Shown here: one piece after another, positions 34,698-45,011 of the stretch | Position numbering within the stretch: the first letter of the stretch is position 1 | Layout: every line of letters starts with the position of its first letter | Notes under the pieces: model-generated | Told to the model about the DNA's origin: nothing | Databases searched by the model: none | The model's input: the letters and a program-made list of their open reading frames with translations, nothing else | Assembly: GCA_910577315.1 (NCBI GenBank) | Contig: CAJTME010000004.1 | Coordinates: 1 to 63,601 of the forward strand | Direction: 5' to 3' | Origin: an uncultured Muribaculaceae bacterium | Lineage (GTDB): Bacteria > Bacteroidota > Bacteroidia > Bacteroidales > Muribaculaceae | DNA length: 63,601 nt | Made by a program: the position numbers and the translations under genes

Positions 34698-34727
34698 CAA
34701 AGTTAGGGCTTCTTTTTGAATCTGCAA
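34698..34727 (-). promoter_or_regulatory. Promoter (-33/-7) for the tRNA-Arg pair
   Basis: Minus strand TAACTTTG (34705-34698) with TTG (34727-34725) 19 bp upstream. The first tRNA starts 21 nt downstream. Confidence 0.8.
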
Positions 34728-34864
34728 AATTTTTCGGCATTTTTTTTGAACAAAATTGAAAAAAGTGTGTTTCCAAGCCAGTTTTGGCCACCTCCGCCGT
34801 CTCAAACCCGAAAAAAATAGCTAACTTCGCGCAACAAACCCTTAAACTGACACCTTATATATTA

Positions 34865-36382
34865 ATGATACGAAAACTTACACTGGCATTGGTCGGCTGT
34901 GCCGTCCTTTCCTTTGGTGGGACGATTGCAGAGGCCGAAAATCTGGTCATCCTGCACACCAACGACACCCACTCGCAGATTGACCCCGACGACAAGGACA
35001 ACCTCGGCGGAATCGCACGCCGCAAGGTTGTGGTGGACAGCGTGCGCAATGCCGAATCCAATTTCATGCTAATCGACGCCGGCGATGCGGTGCAGGGCAC
35101 ATTATATTTCAACCTCTTCGGAGGCGAGGTGGAACAGAAGGCCATGAATGCGCTCGGCTATGACCTGAGGATACTCGGCAATCATGAATTCGACAACGGC
35201 ATCGACTCGCTGGCCGCAGTCCTCAAGATGGCCGACAGCAAATTCCTCGCCACAAACTACGACCTCTCCAACACACCGCTTAAAGACAAATTCGGGAAGT
35301 ATGACATCAGGGAATTCGGGAACAAACGCATCGGATTCATCGCCATAAACCTCGAACCCAAAGGAATGATTTCCGAAGGCAACTATAACGGGTTGGAATA
35401 TCTCGACGCAATGGAAGCTGCCAACGCGTCGGCTTGGTGGCTGAAAAATGTCGACAGTTGCGACATGGTGGTGGCCGTAACCCACATCGGCTATGATCCC
35501 GCAGTTCCGCCTGGCGACAAAAACCTGGCTGAGCAATCAAGCAATATCGACATAATAATTGGAGGCCATTCCCACGACCTCATCGACCCGGCAGGCGACA
35601 AATATCAATGGCGCGTGCCCAACCGCGACGGCCATGACGTACTTGTGACTCAAGTAGGAAAGTCTGGTAAAAACATCGGTGAAATCACCATCAACCTCGA
35701 CAGCCTCACCGCCGGATACAGAATAATACCTGTCGACAGCCGTCTCGACAGCCGCATCGATGCCACAATGACCGACCTCATCGCTCCTTACCGGGCCGGT
35801 GTCGATTCGCTGATGCAGGTGCCAGTCGGCAAAACAGCCAAGGAACTGCTCCAGACATCCGACGAACTCCTCAACTGGACCACCGACATTGTCTATGAGC
35901 GCGGACTGCAACTCGCCCCCGATGTTGATTTCGCCATCCTCAACAAGGGCGGACTACGCCGCGGACTGCCGAAAGGCACAATCACCGAGGGACAGATAAT
36001 CACCATGATGCCGTTCGACAACCGCGTTGATGTCATTGACATCAAGGGGCGCGACCTGCTCGAAGCCTTCAAACAGATGGCTGCCGTAGGCGGAAACGGA
36101 GTGAGCCGCCAGGTGCGCGTAAGCTATGAAACCGAAGATGACGGCAAGCCGGAAATAGAATCAGTGACCATCAACGGCAAGCCGCTCGACCCTGACAGGA
36201 TCTATCGCGTCGCCACCATCGACTACCTCGCCAAAGGCGGCGACTACATGCCGACCCTCGCCAACCACACTCCCGTGGCACGGAGCCGCAATGTGCTTTA
36301 TAAAGATGTGCTTGACCACATCCGCGCCTTGAAAGGGAAGCGCATCAATCCGTCGGGTGAGATACGATTTAAAAAGGACTGA
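34865..36382 (+). CDS. Bifunctional UshA-like 5'-nucleotidase/metallophosphatase
   Basis: A 505-aa exported protein. After a signal peptide (about 1-23, ending AEA) comes a metallophosphatase domain with ILHTNDTHSQ, DAGDAVQG, LGNHEFDNG and IGGHSHDL, then a 5'-nucleotidase C-terminal domain (about 310-505) with NKGGLRRGLPKG and MPFDNRV. It probably removes phosphate from nucleotides in the periplasm to salvage nucleosides and phosphate. The start MIRKLTL was chosen because the longer frame adds 27 residues without a signal-like pattern. The gap to the GH3 gene is 22 nt, so the two may be co-transcribed. Confidence 0.9.
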   Translation: MIRKLTLALVGCAVLSFGGTIAEAENLVILHTNDTHSQIDPDDKDNLGGIARRKVVVDSVRNAESNFMLIDAGDAVQGTLYFNLFGGEVEQKAMNALGYDLRILGNHEFDNGIDSLAAVLKMADSKFLATNYDLSNTPLKDKFGKYDIREFGNKRIGFIAINLEPKGMISEGNYNGLEYLDAMEAANASAWWLKNVDSCDMVVAVTHIGYDPAVPPGDKNLAEQSSNIDIIIGGHSHDLIDPAGDKYQWRVPNRDGHDVLVTQVGKSGKNIGEITINLDSLTAGYRIIPVDSRLDSRIDATMTDLIAPYRAGVDSLMQVPVGKTAKELLQTSDELLNWTTDIVYERGLQLAPDVDFAILNKGGLRRGLPKGTITEGQIITMMPFDNRVDVIDIKGRDLLEAFKQMAAVGGNGVSRQVRVSYETEDDGKPEIESVTINGKPLDPDRIYRVATIDYLAKGGDYMPTLANHTPVARSRNVLYKDVLDHIRALKGKRINPSGEIRFKKD

Positions 36383-36404
36383 AACCATAATTATCTAATA
36401 AACA

Positions 36405-39371
36405 ATGAGAAAAATATTCAGCATCATGGCTGCCGTGGCACTTCTGAGTCCCGCATGCGCCAAGGAACACACGCCGGCCATAATCAAAAAGGCCGATGAC
36501 CACGCCTGCGAGAAGTGGGTGGACTCGGTCTACAACACCTTGTCAACACGCGAGCGGGTTGCCCAGCTCGTGTTTCCGAAAGCCGTTCCCACCCAAGGCG
36601 CCAGTTCAAAGGCCACCCTCAAACGCATGGTGGAGGAAAACGGCGTCGGCGGCCTGCTTTTCACGGCCGGTTCGCTCGAACAATACGTGGAGATGACCAA
36701 CTACGCGCAGAGCATAGCCAAAGTGCCGTTGCTCATGACTTTTGACGGCGAATGGGGCCTGTCGATGAGAATTGACGGCACTCCGAAATTCCCCAACAAC
36801 ATGGCCCTCGGCGCAATCGCCAACCCTGAGCTGCTCAAGGACTATGGCCGCGAGATGGCGCGCGAATGTCGCCTGGCGGGTATACACGTCAACTTCGCCC
36901 CGGTACTCGACGTGAACTCAAATCCGAAAAATCCCGTAATTGGATTCCGCTCGTTTGGCGAGGATGCCAAACGGGTCGGCCAGCTCGGCACCGCCTACGC
37001 CCAGGGACTCGAAGAAGGCAACGTACAGGCAGTAGGCAAGCATTTCCCGGGACATGGCGACACCTCCACCGACTCCCACAAGGAGGTCACCACCGTAAAC
37101 CACTCGCTCAAGACCCTCGAAAACGTCGACCTCGTTCCGTTCAAGCAGTATATCGACGCCGGCCTTTCGGGCATCATGGTGGGACATATCGTCGTGCCGG
37201 CGCTCGACCCCTCGGGACGCCCAGCCTCGCTGTCAAAGAAAATGACCACCGAACTCCTCCGCGAAAAGATGGGCTTCGACGGACTGATCTACACCGATGC
37301 CCTCGGTATGAAGGGAGCTCACATCAAGGGCGTTGACCCGGCTTTGGCAGCCCTCGACGCCGGAGCCGATGTCCTGCTGTCGTCCGACACCCCTTTAAAG
37401 GACATCGATGCGATTCTCGCGGCACTCAAAGCCGGCAAAATCGACTCAGTGACAATCGCCGACCGCTGCAAACGCATCCTGAAATACAAATACACACTCG
37501 GCCTCCCCAACGAGAAGCCAATCGACATCAACGGCCTCGCCGCCAAGATAAACTCCGTCGAGGCTCAGGCCGTAAACGACGCCCTTGCCAAAGCCTGCAT
37601 CACCGTGCTGCGCAACGACGGCGACATCCTGCCCATAGGCAACCTCGGCAAAAACAAGATTGCCGTTGTCAACATCGGCGGCCTGAAAAACAACAACTTC
37701 GCGGAAATCTGCTCGCGTTATGCCAAAGTTGACGTCTACGCTGCCCCTGACGGTTCGCTGAGCGCGTCAACCCTCGCCGAAATCCGCAAGCACGATGTAG
37801 TCATCGCCGCGGTGTATTCTGACGCAGCCGCATGCCGTACGGCCTACGGACAGGTCGCCAACATGCCCGGACTGGTCAGCGTGTTCATGATGAACCCTTA
37901 CAAGATGAACAAGTTCCACGCAGCCATGAAGGGGGCCAAAGCAATCGTTCTCGCCTACGACAACCTGCCCGAGACACGCGCGGCTGCCGCCATGGCCGTC
38001 TTCGGAGGCATCGAGGTAAGCGGAAAACTACCCGTCAACCTCCCCAATGTGGCACCGCTCGGAACAGGCATCCACATTGCCAAGTCGCGCCTCGGATATT
38101 CAACTCCGGCCCAGCAAGGTATGAAAGCCTCCCTCACCGACTCGGTTGACGCCATCGTTAACGCCGCCCTGGCCGCGGGCGCATTCCCCGGCTGCCAGGT
38201 GCTCGTTGCCCGACATGGCGACATCGTCCTTGAAAAGGCTTACGGCAAACTGACCGCCGGCGGCGACAGCGTTAGCCGCTCGTCAATCTACGACCTCGCC
38301 TCCGTCTCAAAAGCCACCGGCACCCTCCCCGGAATAATGAAAGCCTACGACCTCGGATTATTCGACCTCGACACCCCTGCCGCCAATTATATCCCGGGGC
38401 TGAAAGCCGCTGGAAAGACCTTCACACCCCGCGAAATGCTATATCACGAAACAGGCATGCCGGCATCTATCAACGTCTATGAGCTGATGATGGACTCCAC
38501 CACCTACAAAGGCAAACTGTTCACCGGCAAGAAGGACGCCGCCCACGGAATATGGCTCATGCCCAACGCCTGGGGCAACAACACTGCAAAGATACGCCGC
38601 GACATCACGCGTGCCGAACGTTCGGCCGATTTCCCGGTGGAAGCTGCCAAAGACCTGTGGGTAGGTCAGGCAACCTTCGACACGATAATGAATGTAATCT
38701 ACAACCAGAAGTTGCGCAAGAACAAAAACTACAATTATTCCTGTCTGAATTTCTGTCTGCTGATGGATATGGAGCAACGTCTCACCGGCCAAACCCACGA
38801 CCGCTGGGTCGGCGACAGCATATTCGGCCCCATCGGTGCCTATAACGCTGGCTATCGTCCCACCCTTTCTCATCCCCTCAGCCAGATTGCTCCCACCGAA
38901 AAAGATCCGTTCATGCGCCGTCAGCAGGTTCACGGCTACGTCCACGACGAAACCGCGGCAATGATAGGCGGTGTAAGCGGAAACGCAGGCCTGTTTGCAA
39001 GTGCCGGAGACATTGCCAAACTATGCCAAATGTGGCTCAACCGCGGCAAGTACGGCGATGTGCAGGTGCTTTCCGAAAAGACTGTCGACCTGTTCACCCG
39101 CTCGAAAAGCCCGACTTGCCGTCGCGGGCTCGGCTTTGACAAACCCGATATGACCAATCCCGATTGGTCGCCCACCTGCGAGGAAGCCGACGCAAGCGTT
39201 TACGGACATCTCGGATTCACCGGAACCGTATTCTGGGTGGACCCGAAGCACGACCTAATCTTCGTATTCCTCACCAACCGCGTCAACCCGACACGCGACA
39301 ACAAGGCCTTCAATCAGGCGAATATCCGACCCGAGCTTTTCCGCCAGGTTTACAAATCGCTGGAAAACTGA
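36405..39371 (+). CDS. Exported GH3 beta-N-acetylhexosaminidase fused to a serine hydrolase
   Basis: A 988-aa fusion. The signal peptide ends ACAK. Residues about 30-560 are glycoside hydrolase family 3 of the NagZ type, with KHFPGHGDTSTDSH near 215-228 (the NagZ His-Asp dyad) and IYTDALGMKG, plus a GH3 C-terminal domain. Residues about 575-988 are a beta-lactamase/PBP-like serine hydrolase with SVSK near 633-636, YSC near 775 and HLGFTGT near 938. Together it probably trims cell-wall muropeptides: GlcNAc removal and peptide or ester hydrolysis. This fusion is known in Bacteroidetes. It follows the nucleotidase gene by 22 nt. Confidence 0.88.
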   Translation: MRKIFSIMAAVALLSPACAKEHTPAIIKKADDHACEKWVDSVYNTLSTRERVAQLVFPKAVPTQGASSKATLKRMVEENGVGGLLFTAGSLEQYVEMTNYAQSIAKVPLLMTFDGEWGLSMRIDGTPKFPNNMALGAIANPELLKDYGREMARECRLAGIHVNFAPVLDVNSNPKNPVIGFRSFGEDAKRVGQLGTAYAQGLEEGNVQAVGKHFPGHGDTSTDSHKEVTTVNHSLKTLENVDLVPFKQYIDAGLSGIMVGHIVVPALDPSGRPASLSKKMTTELLREKMGFDGLIYTDALGMKGAHIKGVDPALAALDAGADVLLSSDTPLKDIDAILAALKAGKIDSVTIADRCKRILKYKYTLGLPNEKPIDINGLAAKINSVEAQAVNDALAKACITVLRNDGDILPIGNLGKNKIAVVNIGGLKNNNFAEICSRYAKVDVYAAPDGSLSASTLAEIRKHDVVIAAVYSDAAACRTAYGQVANMPGLVSVFMMNPYKMNKFHAAMKGAKAIVLAYDNLPETRAAAAMAVFGGIEVSGKLPVNLPNVAPLGTGIHIAKSRLGYSTPAQQGMKASLTDSVDAIVNAALAAGAFPGCQVLVARHGDIVLEKAYGKLTAGGDSVSRSSIYDLASVSKATGTLPGIMKAYDLGLFDLDTPAANYIPGLKAAGKTFTPREMLYHETGMPASINVYELMMDSTTYKGKLFTGKKDAAHGIWLMPNAWGNNTAKIRRDITRAERSADFPVEAAKDLWVGQATFDTIMNVIYNQKLRKNKNYNYSCLNFCLLMDMEQRLTGQTHDRWVGDSIFGPIGAYNAGYRPTLSHPLSQIAPTEKDPFMRRQQVHGYVHDETAAMIGGVSGNAGLFASAGDIAKLCQMWLNRGKYGDVQVLSEKTVDLFTRSKSPTCRRGLGFDKPDMTNPDWSPTCEEADASVYGHLGFTGTVFWVDPKHDLIFVFLTNRVNPTRDNKAFNQANIRPELFRQVYKSLEN

Positions 39372-39381
39372 TTTTACATAA

Positions 39382-39405
39382 GTCCCGCACCATCGAGTGC
39401 GGGAC
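39382..39405 (+). terminator. Hairpin downstream of GH3 fusion gene
   Basis: A 9-bp stem GTCCCGCAC/GTGCGGGAC with 6-nt loop. There is no T-tract, so termination is uncertain. Confidence 0.55.
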
Positions 39406-39427
39406 AACTCATTTCCAAGTATATAGT

Positions 39428-40375
39428 ATGTTTAAAAGATTATTTTTAGGTTTGCTTTCCTTATCTTTATTCTTCGGCGCCGCAGCTTCCACTACGGTCG
39501 ATTCAATCACACCCGGACGGAAAGTAGCCCCGATGATTGTGCGCATCGGTTCTTCCGCCGCCATAAACCTCGCCTTAACGGAGGCCCTTAAGTCATCGGT
39601 CCACGAAATGCGTCCCGACCGCCACGACAACCACTCATGGCCATCGCGGCACACCTCATGGGCGTTTACAGCCGCCTCAGTCCTCTCCCATGAGCTCTAC
39701 GACCGGTCGGCATGGTGGGTTGTCGGAAGTCACACAGTGGCCAATGCCGTCGCGCTCCAGCGCACTTTCTCCAACCGCCACTTTCCGAAGGACATTCTCG
39801 GCGGAGCCGCCGTCGGACTCGTTTCAACCGAACTGGGCTATTTCATTTCCGGCCTTATTTTCCCGGATTCAGGTCCTGCATTGGAAAACGCCACTGACGA
39901 ATGGCTACCATCGCTGGACGCCACCACATCGGCAATCTTCCCACTATCAGGCATCGGTGACGGCGCATCTGTCCGCACCGGCTATGCCGCCGGGCTGCGC
40001 TTCTCAATCCCATGCAGCGACAACTGGGGTTTCGCCGCGAACTTTTCGATGAACTCTTTGCCGATATACGTCAACGGCAGCTACACATCCATGCTGAATT
40101 CCGGCGGACTGTCGCTCGGCGCCGTCGGCCATTGGAGCCTTCCGTCTGCCAGATGGGGCGCCGAAGCCCGACTGATGCCCGGCATCGCCCGCAACTTCGG
40201 AGGGAAAGGCGTCGACGTCCCCGGATGGTCGTTCACCCTCGATGTCACGGGCACGGCAACCTGCGCCATCACTCCATCGTTCACCATCGGCGCGGAAGCC
40301 GGCTACTACCTGCGCACCCTGCGCCACACGATGAACGCCCTGACCGTTTCCATCCTCACGCGCATACGTTTTTGA
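39428..40375 (+). CDS. PAP2 phosphatase with C-terminal beta-barrel-like domain
   Basis: A 315-aa protein with a signal peptide (about 1-21, FGAAAS). The PAP2 motifs are visible: KSSVHEMRP (C1), PSRHTS in place of the usual PSGH (C2) and SNRHFPKDILGG (C3). After about residue 180 the sequence changes to alternating strands and ends in ILTRIRF, the aromatic end of outer-membrane barrels. It could remove phosphate from lipid A or undecaprenyl pyrophosphate near the outer membrane. The start was placed 88 codons into a longer frame because that frame overlaps the previous gene. Confidence 0.8.
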   Translation: MFKRLFLGLLSLSLFFGAAASTTVDSITPGRKVAPMIVRIGSSAAINLALTEALKSSVHEMRPDRHDNHSWPSRHTSWAFTAASVLSHELYDRSAWWVVGSHTVANAVALQRTFSNRHFPKDILGGAAVGLVSTELGYFISGLIFPDSGPALENATDEWLPSLDATTSAIFPLSGIGDGASVRTGYAAGLRFSIPCSDNWGFAANFSMNSLPIYVNGSYTSMLNSGGLSLGAVGHWSLPSARWGAEARLMPGIARNFGGKGVDVPGWSFTLDVTGTATCAITPSFTIGAEAGYYLRTLRHTMNALTVSILTRIRF

Positions 40376-40377
40376 TT

Positions 40378-40407
40378 TTGCGGTTAGCCCAAACTTTGCT
40401 ACCTTTG
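40378..40407 (+). promoter_or_regulatory. Promoter (-33/-7) for tamB
   Basis: TTG (40378-40380) and TACCTTTG (40400-40407), 19 bp apart. A TTG codon at 40412 would start before or at the transcript start, so the ATG at 40430 is preferred. Confidence 0.75.
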
Positions 40408-40429
40408 CAGTTTGAAAAATCGAAACCCG

Positions 40430-43400
40430 ATGGCCAGACTGCGGAACCTCATACGTGCCCTGCTTGTGACCTTGCTGCTGATTGCGGTAGTGGTTCCTGT
40501 CGGCATATACATCGTGATGTCAACGCCATGGGCCCAGGATAAGTTAAAGAACGTCGCATGCGACCAGTTGACGACCCTGCTCGGAACCCCGGTCGAAATC
40601 GGCCGTATCGACTACCGCCCATTCAATTTCCTGGCAATCACCTCGGTGACGGTGCGCGATGCTTCGGCTGCCCCTGCGCTCTCAATAGGCCGGGTGGCCG
40701 CCCGTTTCGAGCTATGGCACTTCGTGCGCACGGGACGTATGGTGTTCGACTATGCTGTCATTGACGCTCCCGAAGTCCATATCAACCGGCCCTCGCCGGG
40801 CGCCCCGCTCAATATCCAGCCGATAATCGACCGGCTTAAACCAAAGGACAAAAACAAGCCCCCGACAGAATTTGACCTCAAGATCGGTACGCTCATCCTC
40901 CGCTCAGGAAGGCTCACTTACGATGTGCTTTCACTCCCCGACTCCACCGGCACTTTCAATCCCAACCACATATCGCTGAGCGGACTGAACCTGCACGCAT
41001 ACCTGCGCCACGCCACCCGCGACAACTATGATTACGCAATAGAATCGCTGTCGTTCAAAGAAAAGTCAGGAATGACGCTGTCCGACCTCTATATTGACGG
41101 CACCGTCACTCCCGCCGACATCAGCCTGAATAAATTCTCACTTAAACTGCCTCATTCCGAATTGTCGATTGCGCCGGTCAAACTTGCCATTGACGGACTG
41201 AATGACATACCGTCGGCCCTCAGGCGCGAGCAACTGAATCTGTCAACCCTCCGTCCCATGAAGCTGAGCACGGACGATTTCGGGTGGATTTCGCCTGACA
41301 TCGCACAGCTCGACCGCACGGTAAACGCCAGCTTCAACATCACCGCCTCGCTCAGGCATGTCGATATAACCAGCCTCGACATCAGCGACTCGCAAAAGCT
41401 GCGCCTCGAGGCCAAAGGGCATATTGAACGTCCCGACTCGATTGAGATAGCCAAGGCTTCTATAGAAATTCTCCGCGCCGAAGCCCCTGCGTCGGAACTC
41501 GGCGATATTGTCGGGCGCTTCAATCCCGAAGCCGCAAAGTATGTACGACGGGCTGGAAACATTGCCTTGCGTGGCCATGCGGAGGCCGACATCCGCCATG
41601 CCGACATCGACATACGCGGCTCCGTCGGCAGCGGCAAGCTTGCCGTCGATATGGCGGCTGGCTCGCCCGACAGATTCCGTTCGGTGAAATTCGACGGTAC
41701 GGTAGACATAACCGACCTACCCGTGGGAACAATCCTCGATAAGCCCGCACTCGGCCAGCTCACAGCGTCCGTCCAGGCTGCCGGAATCGTTTCCAACAGG
41801 AACGTAGCCGCGGAAGGAGCCGTTAAAATCGACCGTCTCGACTGGCAGGGACACACTTATTCTGAGATTTACCTTGAAGGAACGCACGATGAAACGGGCA
41901 CGCAGCTTAAGGCCTCGTCCGCCGACCCGGCTGCCAAATTCAGCCTCGACGCGCTCGGCCACCTCACCGACCCGCAAAAAGACATTGAGATTGACCTCGA
42001 TTTGGCAAATTTCAGCCCCACGGCGCTCAACATAAAGTGCCCCCGGCCCGGCATTACCGTTGCCGGCCGACTCAAAGCTTACTTGCAGGGAACTTCTGTG
42101 GACGACGTCGACGGTAAGATTGAAATAAACGACCTGAGCCTTAACGACCCCGACGGCGATGATCTCAGCATAACCAACCTGACTCTCGAAGCCGACCGTT
42201 CGACAAATCCCGAATATATTTCGCTCACCGGCGATTTCATAAACGGTTCAATTCAGGGAACAATAAATCCCTCGGTCCTCATACCGACCGTCCGCGACAT
42301 GGCCGCTCACATCGTTCCCGATTTGCTCGAGCACGACGAAAATCTTCACGAGGAACTTTCCGAGAAGTCCCTGCACAACAATTTCCATCTGGAGCTCTCT
42401 ATCGAAAACGCAGAACAGATTTCGCGCTTCTTCCATCTGCCTGTGCAGATTATATATCCTGTTGAAATCACAGCAAACCTGAATTCCGTACAGGGCACCG
42501 CATCGTTCACTCTCGACGCTCCATATCTTCAGCAGGGCGACAAAATCATCGACTCAACCGTCGTGGGTGGCTACATCTCCACCGCAAACAACCGTGCGAC
42601 CGTGTATGCCACCACCCACATGCCCACCAAAAAGGGCCCGATGGCCGTCGTGCTCGGCGTTTCTGGCTCGGAAAGCCGTTTCGACACCAAAATCGACTGG
42701 CAGATCGAACGCAAGATTCCCCTCAACGGACTGATTGACTTCTCAACGGCCCTCTCGCGCTCTGAGGCCGGGACGGTGTGTGCCAACACAAGTTTCAACC
42801 CCGGACAGATTAACTTCGGCGACGACGTGTGGAACATCCACCCATCAACTATCGACTGGTGCGACAACCGCCTTACATTCGACAATTTCCGCCTCACCGC
42901 CGGCCAGCAATCCATCGCAATCGACGGCACCGCATCCCCCCAGCCCGAGGACACCGTGACCGTCAACCTCAACAAAATCACCCTCGCATCCATTTTCGAG
43001 ACCCTTGAAATCGATAAGGCGCTGATTGGCGGCACTGCCACCGGCACTTTCACGGCTTCGCAAGCCCTATCTAAAATCCCCATGCTCGCCATCGACAACC
43101 TGCACGTCGACAATATCGCCTACAATTACTGCACCATTGGCAACGCGGATGTATCGGCAAACTGGAACAACGAGCGGCAGGCATTTTTCCTGGACGCCGA
43201 CATCACCAATCCGCAGGGTCAGCATTCCCGCATCTGGGGCGACATCGTGCCGGCTGGCGAAAGCCTCGACCTCAATTTCGACGCCAAGCACGTCAAGGTA
43301 GGGTTCATGCAGCCATTCATGGATGCCTTCGCAAAAGATATATCTGGATATGTCTCCGGCAAAGCCCGGCTGTTCGGTACATTCAAGAACATTGACATGG

Positions 43401-44974
43401 AAGGCGATGTGCTCGCCGATTCGCTGCGCCTTAAAATAGACTTCACCAACACTTACTACACCGCCACCGACTCAATCCATATCAAACCCGGCCTCATAAA
43501 ACTCTCCGACATCACCCTTTATGACGTAGACGGACACACTGCAAAACTCAACGGCCAGCTGACCCACGATTTTTTCCACAATCCCCTCTTCGACTTCCGC
43601 ATCACCGACGCAAGAAACTTCCTCAGCTACAACGTAACGCCCAAAATAAACCCCGACTGGTATGGCACCATCTACGGCAACGGCGGCGCGACAATAGTGG
43701 GCAAGCCCGGAGTGATTGAAATCGGTGTAAATATGTCGACAGCCCCCAACTCCACCTTCACCTTCGTGCTTTCCGACCGTCTCGAGGCCGAACAATACTC
43801 ATTCATCACCTTCAACGACAAAACGGTGTATTCCGAAGAGGAGATGCTCCTCTCAACCGATGACACACCCGCCGTCGTCAAGGAATTCCAGGCCAGGATG
43901 AAAGCCAGGATAGATGAGGCTCCGTCCAACTACGTTATGGACATCCGCGCCGACATAACTCCCGACGCACAGATAATCCTCGTCATGGACCCCGTGGGCG
44001 GCGACAGAATCCGCGCCAACGGCACCGGCGACCTGCGCATGACCTACGACGCGTTCGAGAACGACATACGCATGTACGGCACCTACACCCTCGACCGCGG
44101 CAGCTACAACTTCACATTGCAGGACATCATAATCAAGGATTTCACCATAAACCCCGGCAGCTCGATAACATTCCGGGGCGACCCCTATTCGGCCCAGCTC
44201 GACCTTGAGGCCGTCTACCAGGTTAACGCCAACCTCAGCGACCTTGACGAGTCGTTCACCCAGGACAAGGACCTCAACCGCACCAACGTGCCGGTGCAGG
44301 CCTTGATGAAAGTCACCGGCGACATGCGCCAGCCCGACCTTGCTTTCGACCTTGCCTTCCCCACCCTCACCTCCGACACCTACCGGAAAGTGCGTTCAAT
44401 CATATCGACCGACGACATGATGAACCGTCAGATTATCTACCTGCTCGCCCTAAACCGCTTCTACACGCCCGACTACATGGCCTCCACCACCAAGGGCAAC
44501 GAGCTGTTCTCGGTGGCCTCATCCACCATCTCAAGCCAGCTGTCGAGCATGCTCGGCAAACTGAGCGAGAACTGGAGCATCGCGCCAAACCTGCGCAGCG
44601 ACCGCGGCGATTTCTCGGACGTGGAGGTCGACGTGGCTCTTTCAAGCCGTCTGCTCAACAACCGACTGCTGTTCAACGGCAACTTCGGCTACCGCGACAA
44701 ATCGCTGAACACCAACCAGTTCATCGGAGACTTCGACATTGAGTACCTGCTCACACCCAAGGGGACATGGCGCCTGAAAGCATACAACCGCTACAATGAC
44801 CAGAACTACTATGTCCGCACCGCCACCACCACCCAGGGCGTCGGCATAATGTTCCGCCGTGACTTCGACTCCCTCACCTCATGGCTCAAACCCAAAAAGA
44901 AAAAAACGGCTCCCACCGATTCCTCCCGAACAACAATCCCGGCAGACACCGTCAAAGCACCCGCCGGGAAGTAA
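40430..44974 (+). CDS. tamB: Translocation and assembly module inner-membrane component TamB
   Basis: A 1514-aa protein with one N-terminal transmembrane helix (about 9-32) and a very long beta-rich region, ending in a DUF490/TamB domain (about 1120-1480) with the RANGTGDLRMTYD and RGSYNFTLQD-like pattern. TamB forms a hydrophobic groove from the inner to the outer membrane and is tied to phospholipid transport and outer-membrane protein assembly. Its length and layout are normal for Bacteroidetes TamB. It is transcribed alone from a consensus promoter. A BamA/TamA-like partner is not in the window. The proline- and lysine-rich C-terminal tail (about 1490-1514) is low-complexity. Confidence 0.9.
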   Translation: MARLRNLIRALLVTLLLIAVVVPVGIYIVMSTPWAQDKLKNVACDQLTTLLGTPVEIGRIDYRPFNFLAITSVTVRDASAAPALSIGRVAARFELWHFVRTGRMVFDYAVIDAPEVHINRPSPGAPLNIQPIIDRLKPKDKNKPPTEFDLKIGTLILRSGRLTYDVLSLPDSTGTFNPNHISLSGLNLHAYLRHATRDNYDYAIESLSFKEKSGMTLSDLYIDGTVTPADISLNKFSLKLPHSELSIAPVKLAIDGLNDIPSALRREQLNLSTLRPMKLSTDDFGWISPDIAQLDRTVNASFNITASLRHVDITSLDISDSQKLRLEAKGHIERPDSIEIAKASIEILRAEAPASELGDIVGRFNPEAAKYVRRAGNIALRGHAEADIRHADIDIRGSVGSGKLAVDMAAGSPDRFRSVKFDGTVDITDLPVGTILDKPALGQLTASVQAAGIVSNRNVAAEGAVKIDRLDWQGHTYSEIYLEGTHDETGTQLKASSADPAAKFSLDALGHLTDPQKDIEIDLDLANFSPTALNIKCPRPGITVAGRLKAYLQGTSVDDVDGKIEINDLSLNDPDGDDLSITNLTLEADRSTNPEYISLTGDFINGSIQGTINPSVLIPTVRDMAAHIVPDLLEHDENLHEELSEKSLHNNFHLELSIENAEQISRFFHLPVQIIYPVEITANLNSVQGTASFTLDAPYLQQGDKIIDSTVVGGYISTANNRATVYATTHMPTKKGPMAVVLGVSGSESRFDTKIDWQIERKIPLNGLIDFSTALSRSEAGTVCANTSFNPGQINFGDDVWNIHPSTIDWCDNRLTFDNFRLTAGQQSIAIDGTASPQPEDTVTVNLNKITLASIFETLEIDKALIGGTATGTFTASQALSKIPMLAIDNLHVDNIAYNYCTIGNADVSANWNNERQAFFLDADITNPQGQHSRIWGDIVPAGESLDLNFDAKHVKVGFMQPFMDAFAKDISGYVSGKARLFGTFKNIDMEGDVLADSLRLKIDFTNTYYTATDSIHIKPGLIKLSDITLYDVDGHTAKLNGQLTHDFFHNPLFDFRITDARNFLSYNVTPKINPDWYGTIYGNGGATIVGKPGVIEIGVNMSTAPNSTFTFVLSDRLEAEQYSFITFNDKTVYSEEEMLLSTDDTPAVVKEFQARMKARIDEAPSNYVMDIRADITPDAQIILVMDPVGGDRIRANGTGDLRMTYDAFENDIRMYGTYTLDRGSYNFTLQDIIIKDFTINPGSSITFRGDPYSAQLDLEAVYQVNANLSDLDESFTQDKDLNRTNVPVQALMKVTGDMRQPDLAFDLAFPTLTSDTYRKVRSIISTDDMMNRQIIYLLALNRFYTPDYMASTTKGNELFSVASSTISSQLSSMLGKLSENWSIAPNLRSDRGDFSDVEVDVALSSRLLNNRLLFNGNFGYRDKSLNTNQFIGDFDIEYLLTPKGTWRLKAYNRYNDQNYYVRTATTTQGVGIMFRRDFDSLTSWLKPKKKKTAPTDSSRTTIPADTVKAPAGK

Positions 44975-45011
44975 GTCGTTAAATGTGTGGACGTTATTAT
45001 TCCAGTAAATT

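Noticed and set aside
34446..34805. 119-codon minus-strand frame over the two tRNA-Arg genes
   Set aside because: The duplicated peptide is only the translation of the two identical tRNA sequences.
40412..40429. TTG start six codons upstream for tamB
   Set aside because: It would fall at the predicted transcription start. ATG at 40430 gives a normal N-terminal transmembrane helix.
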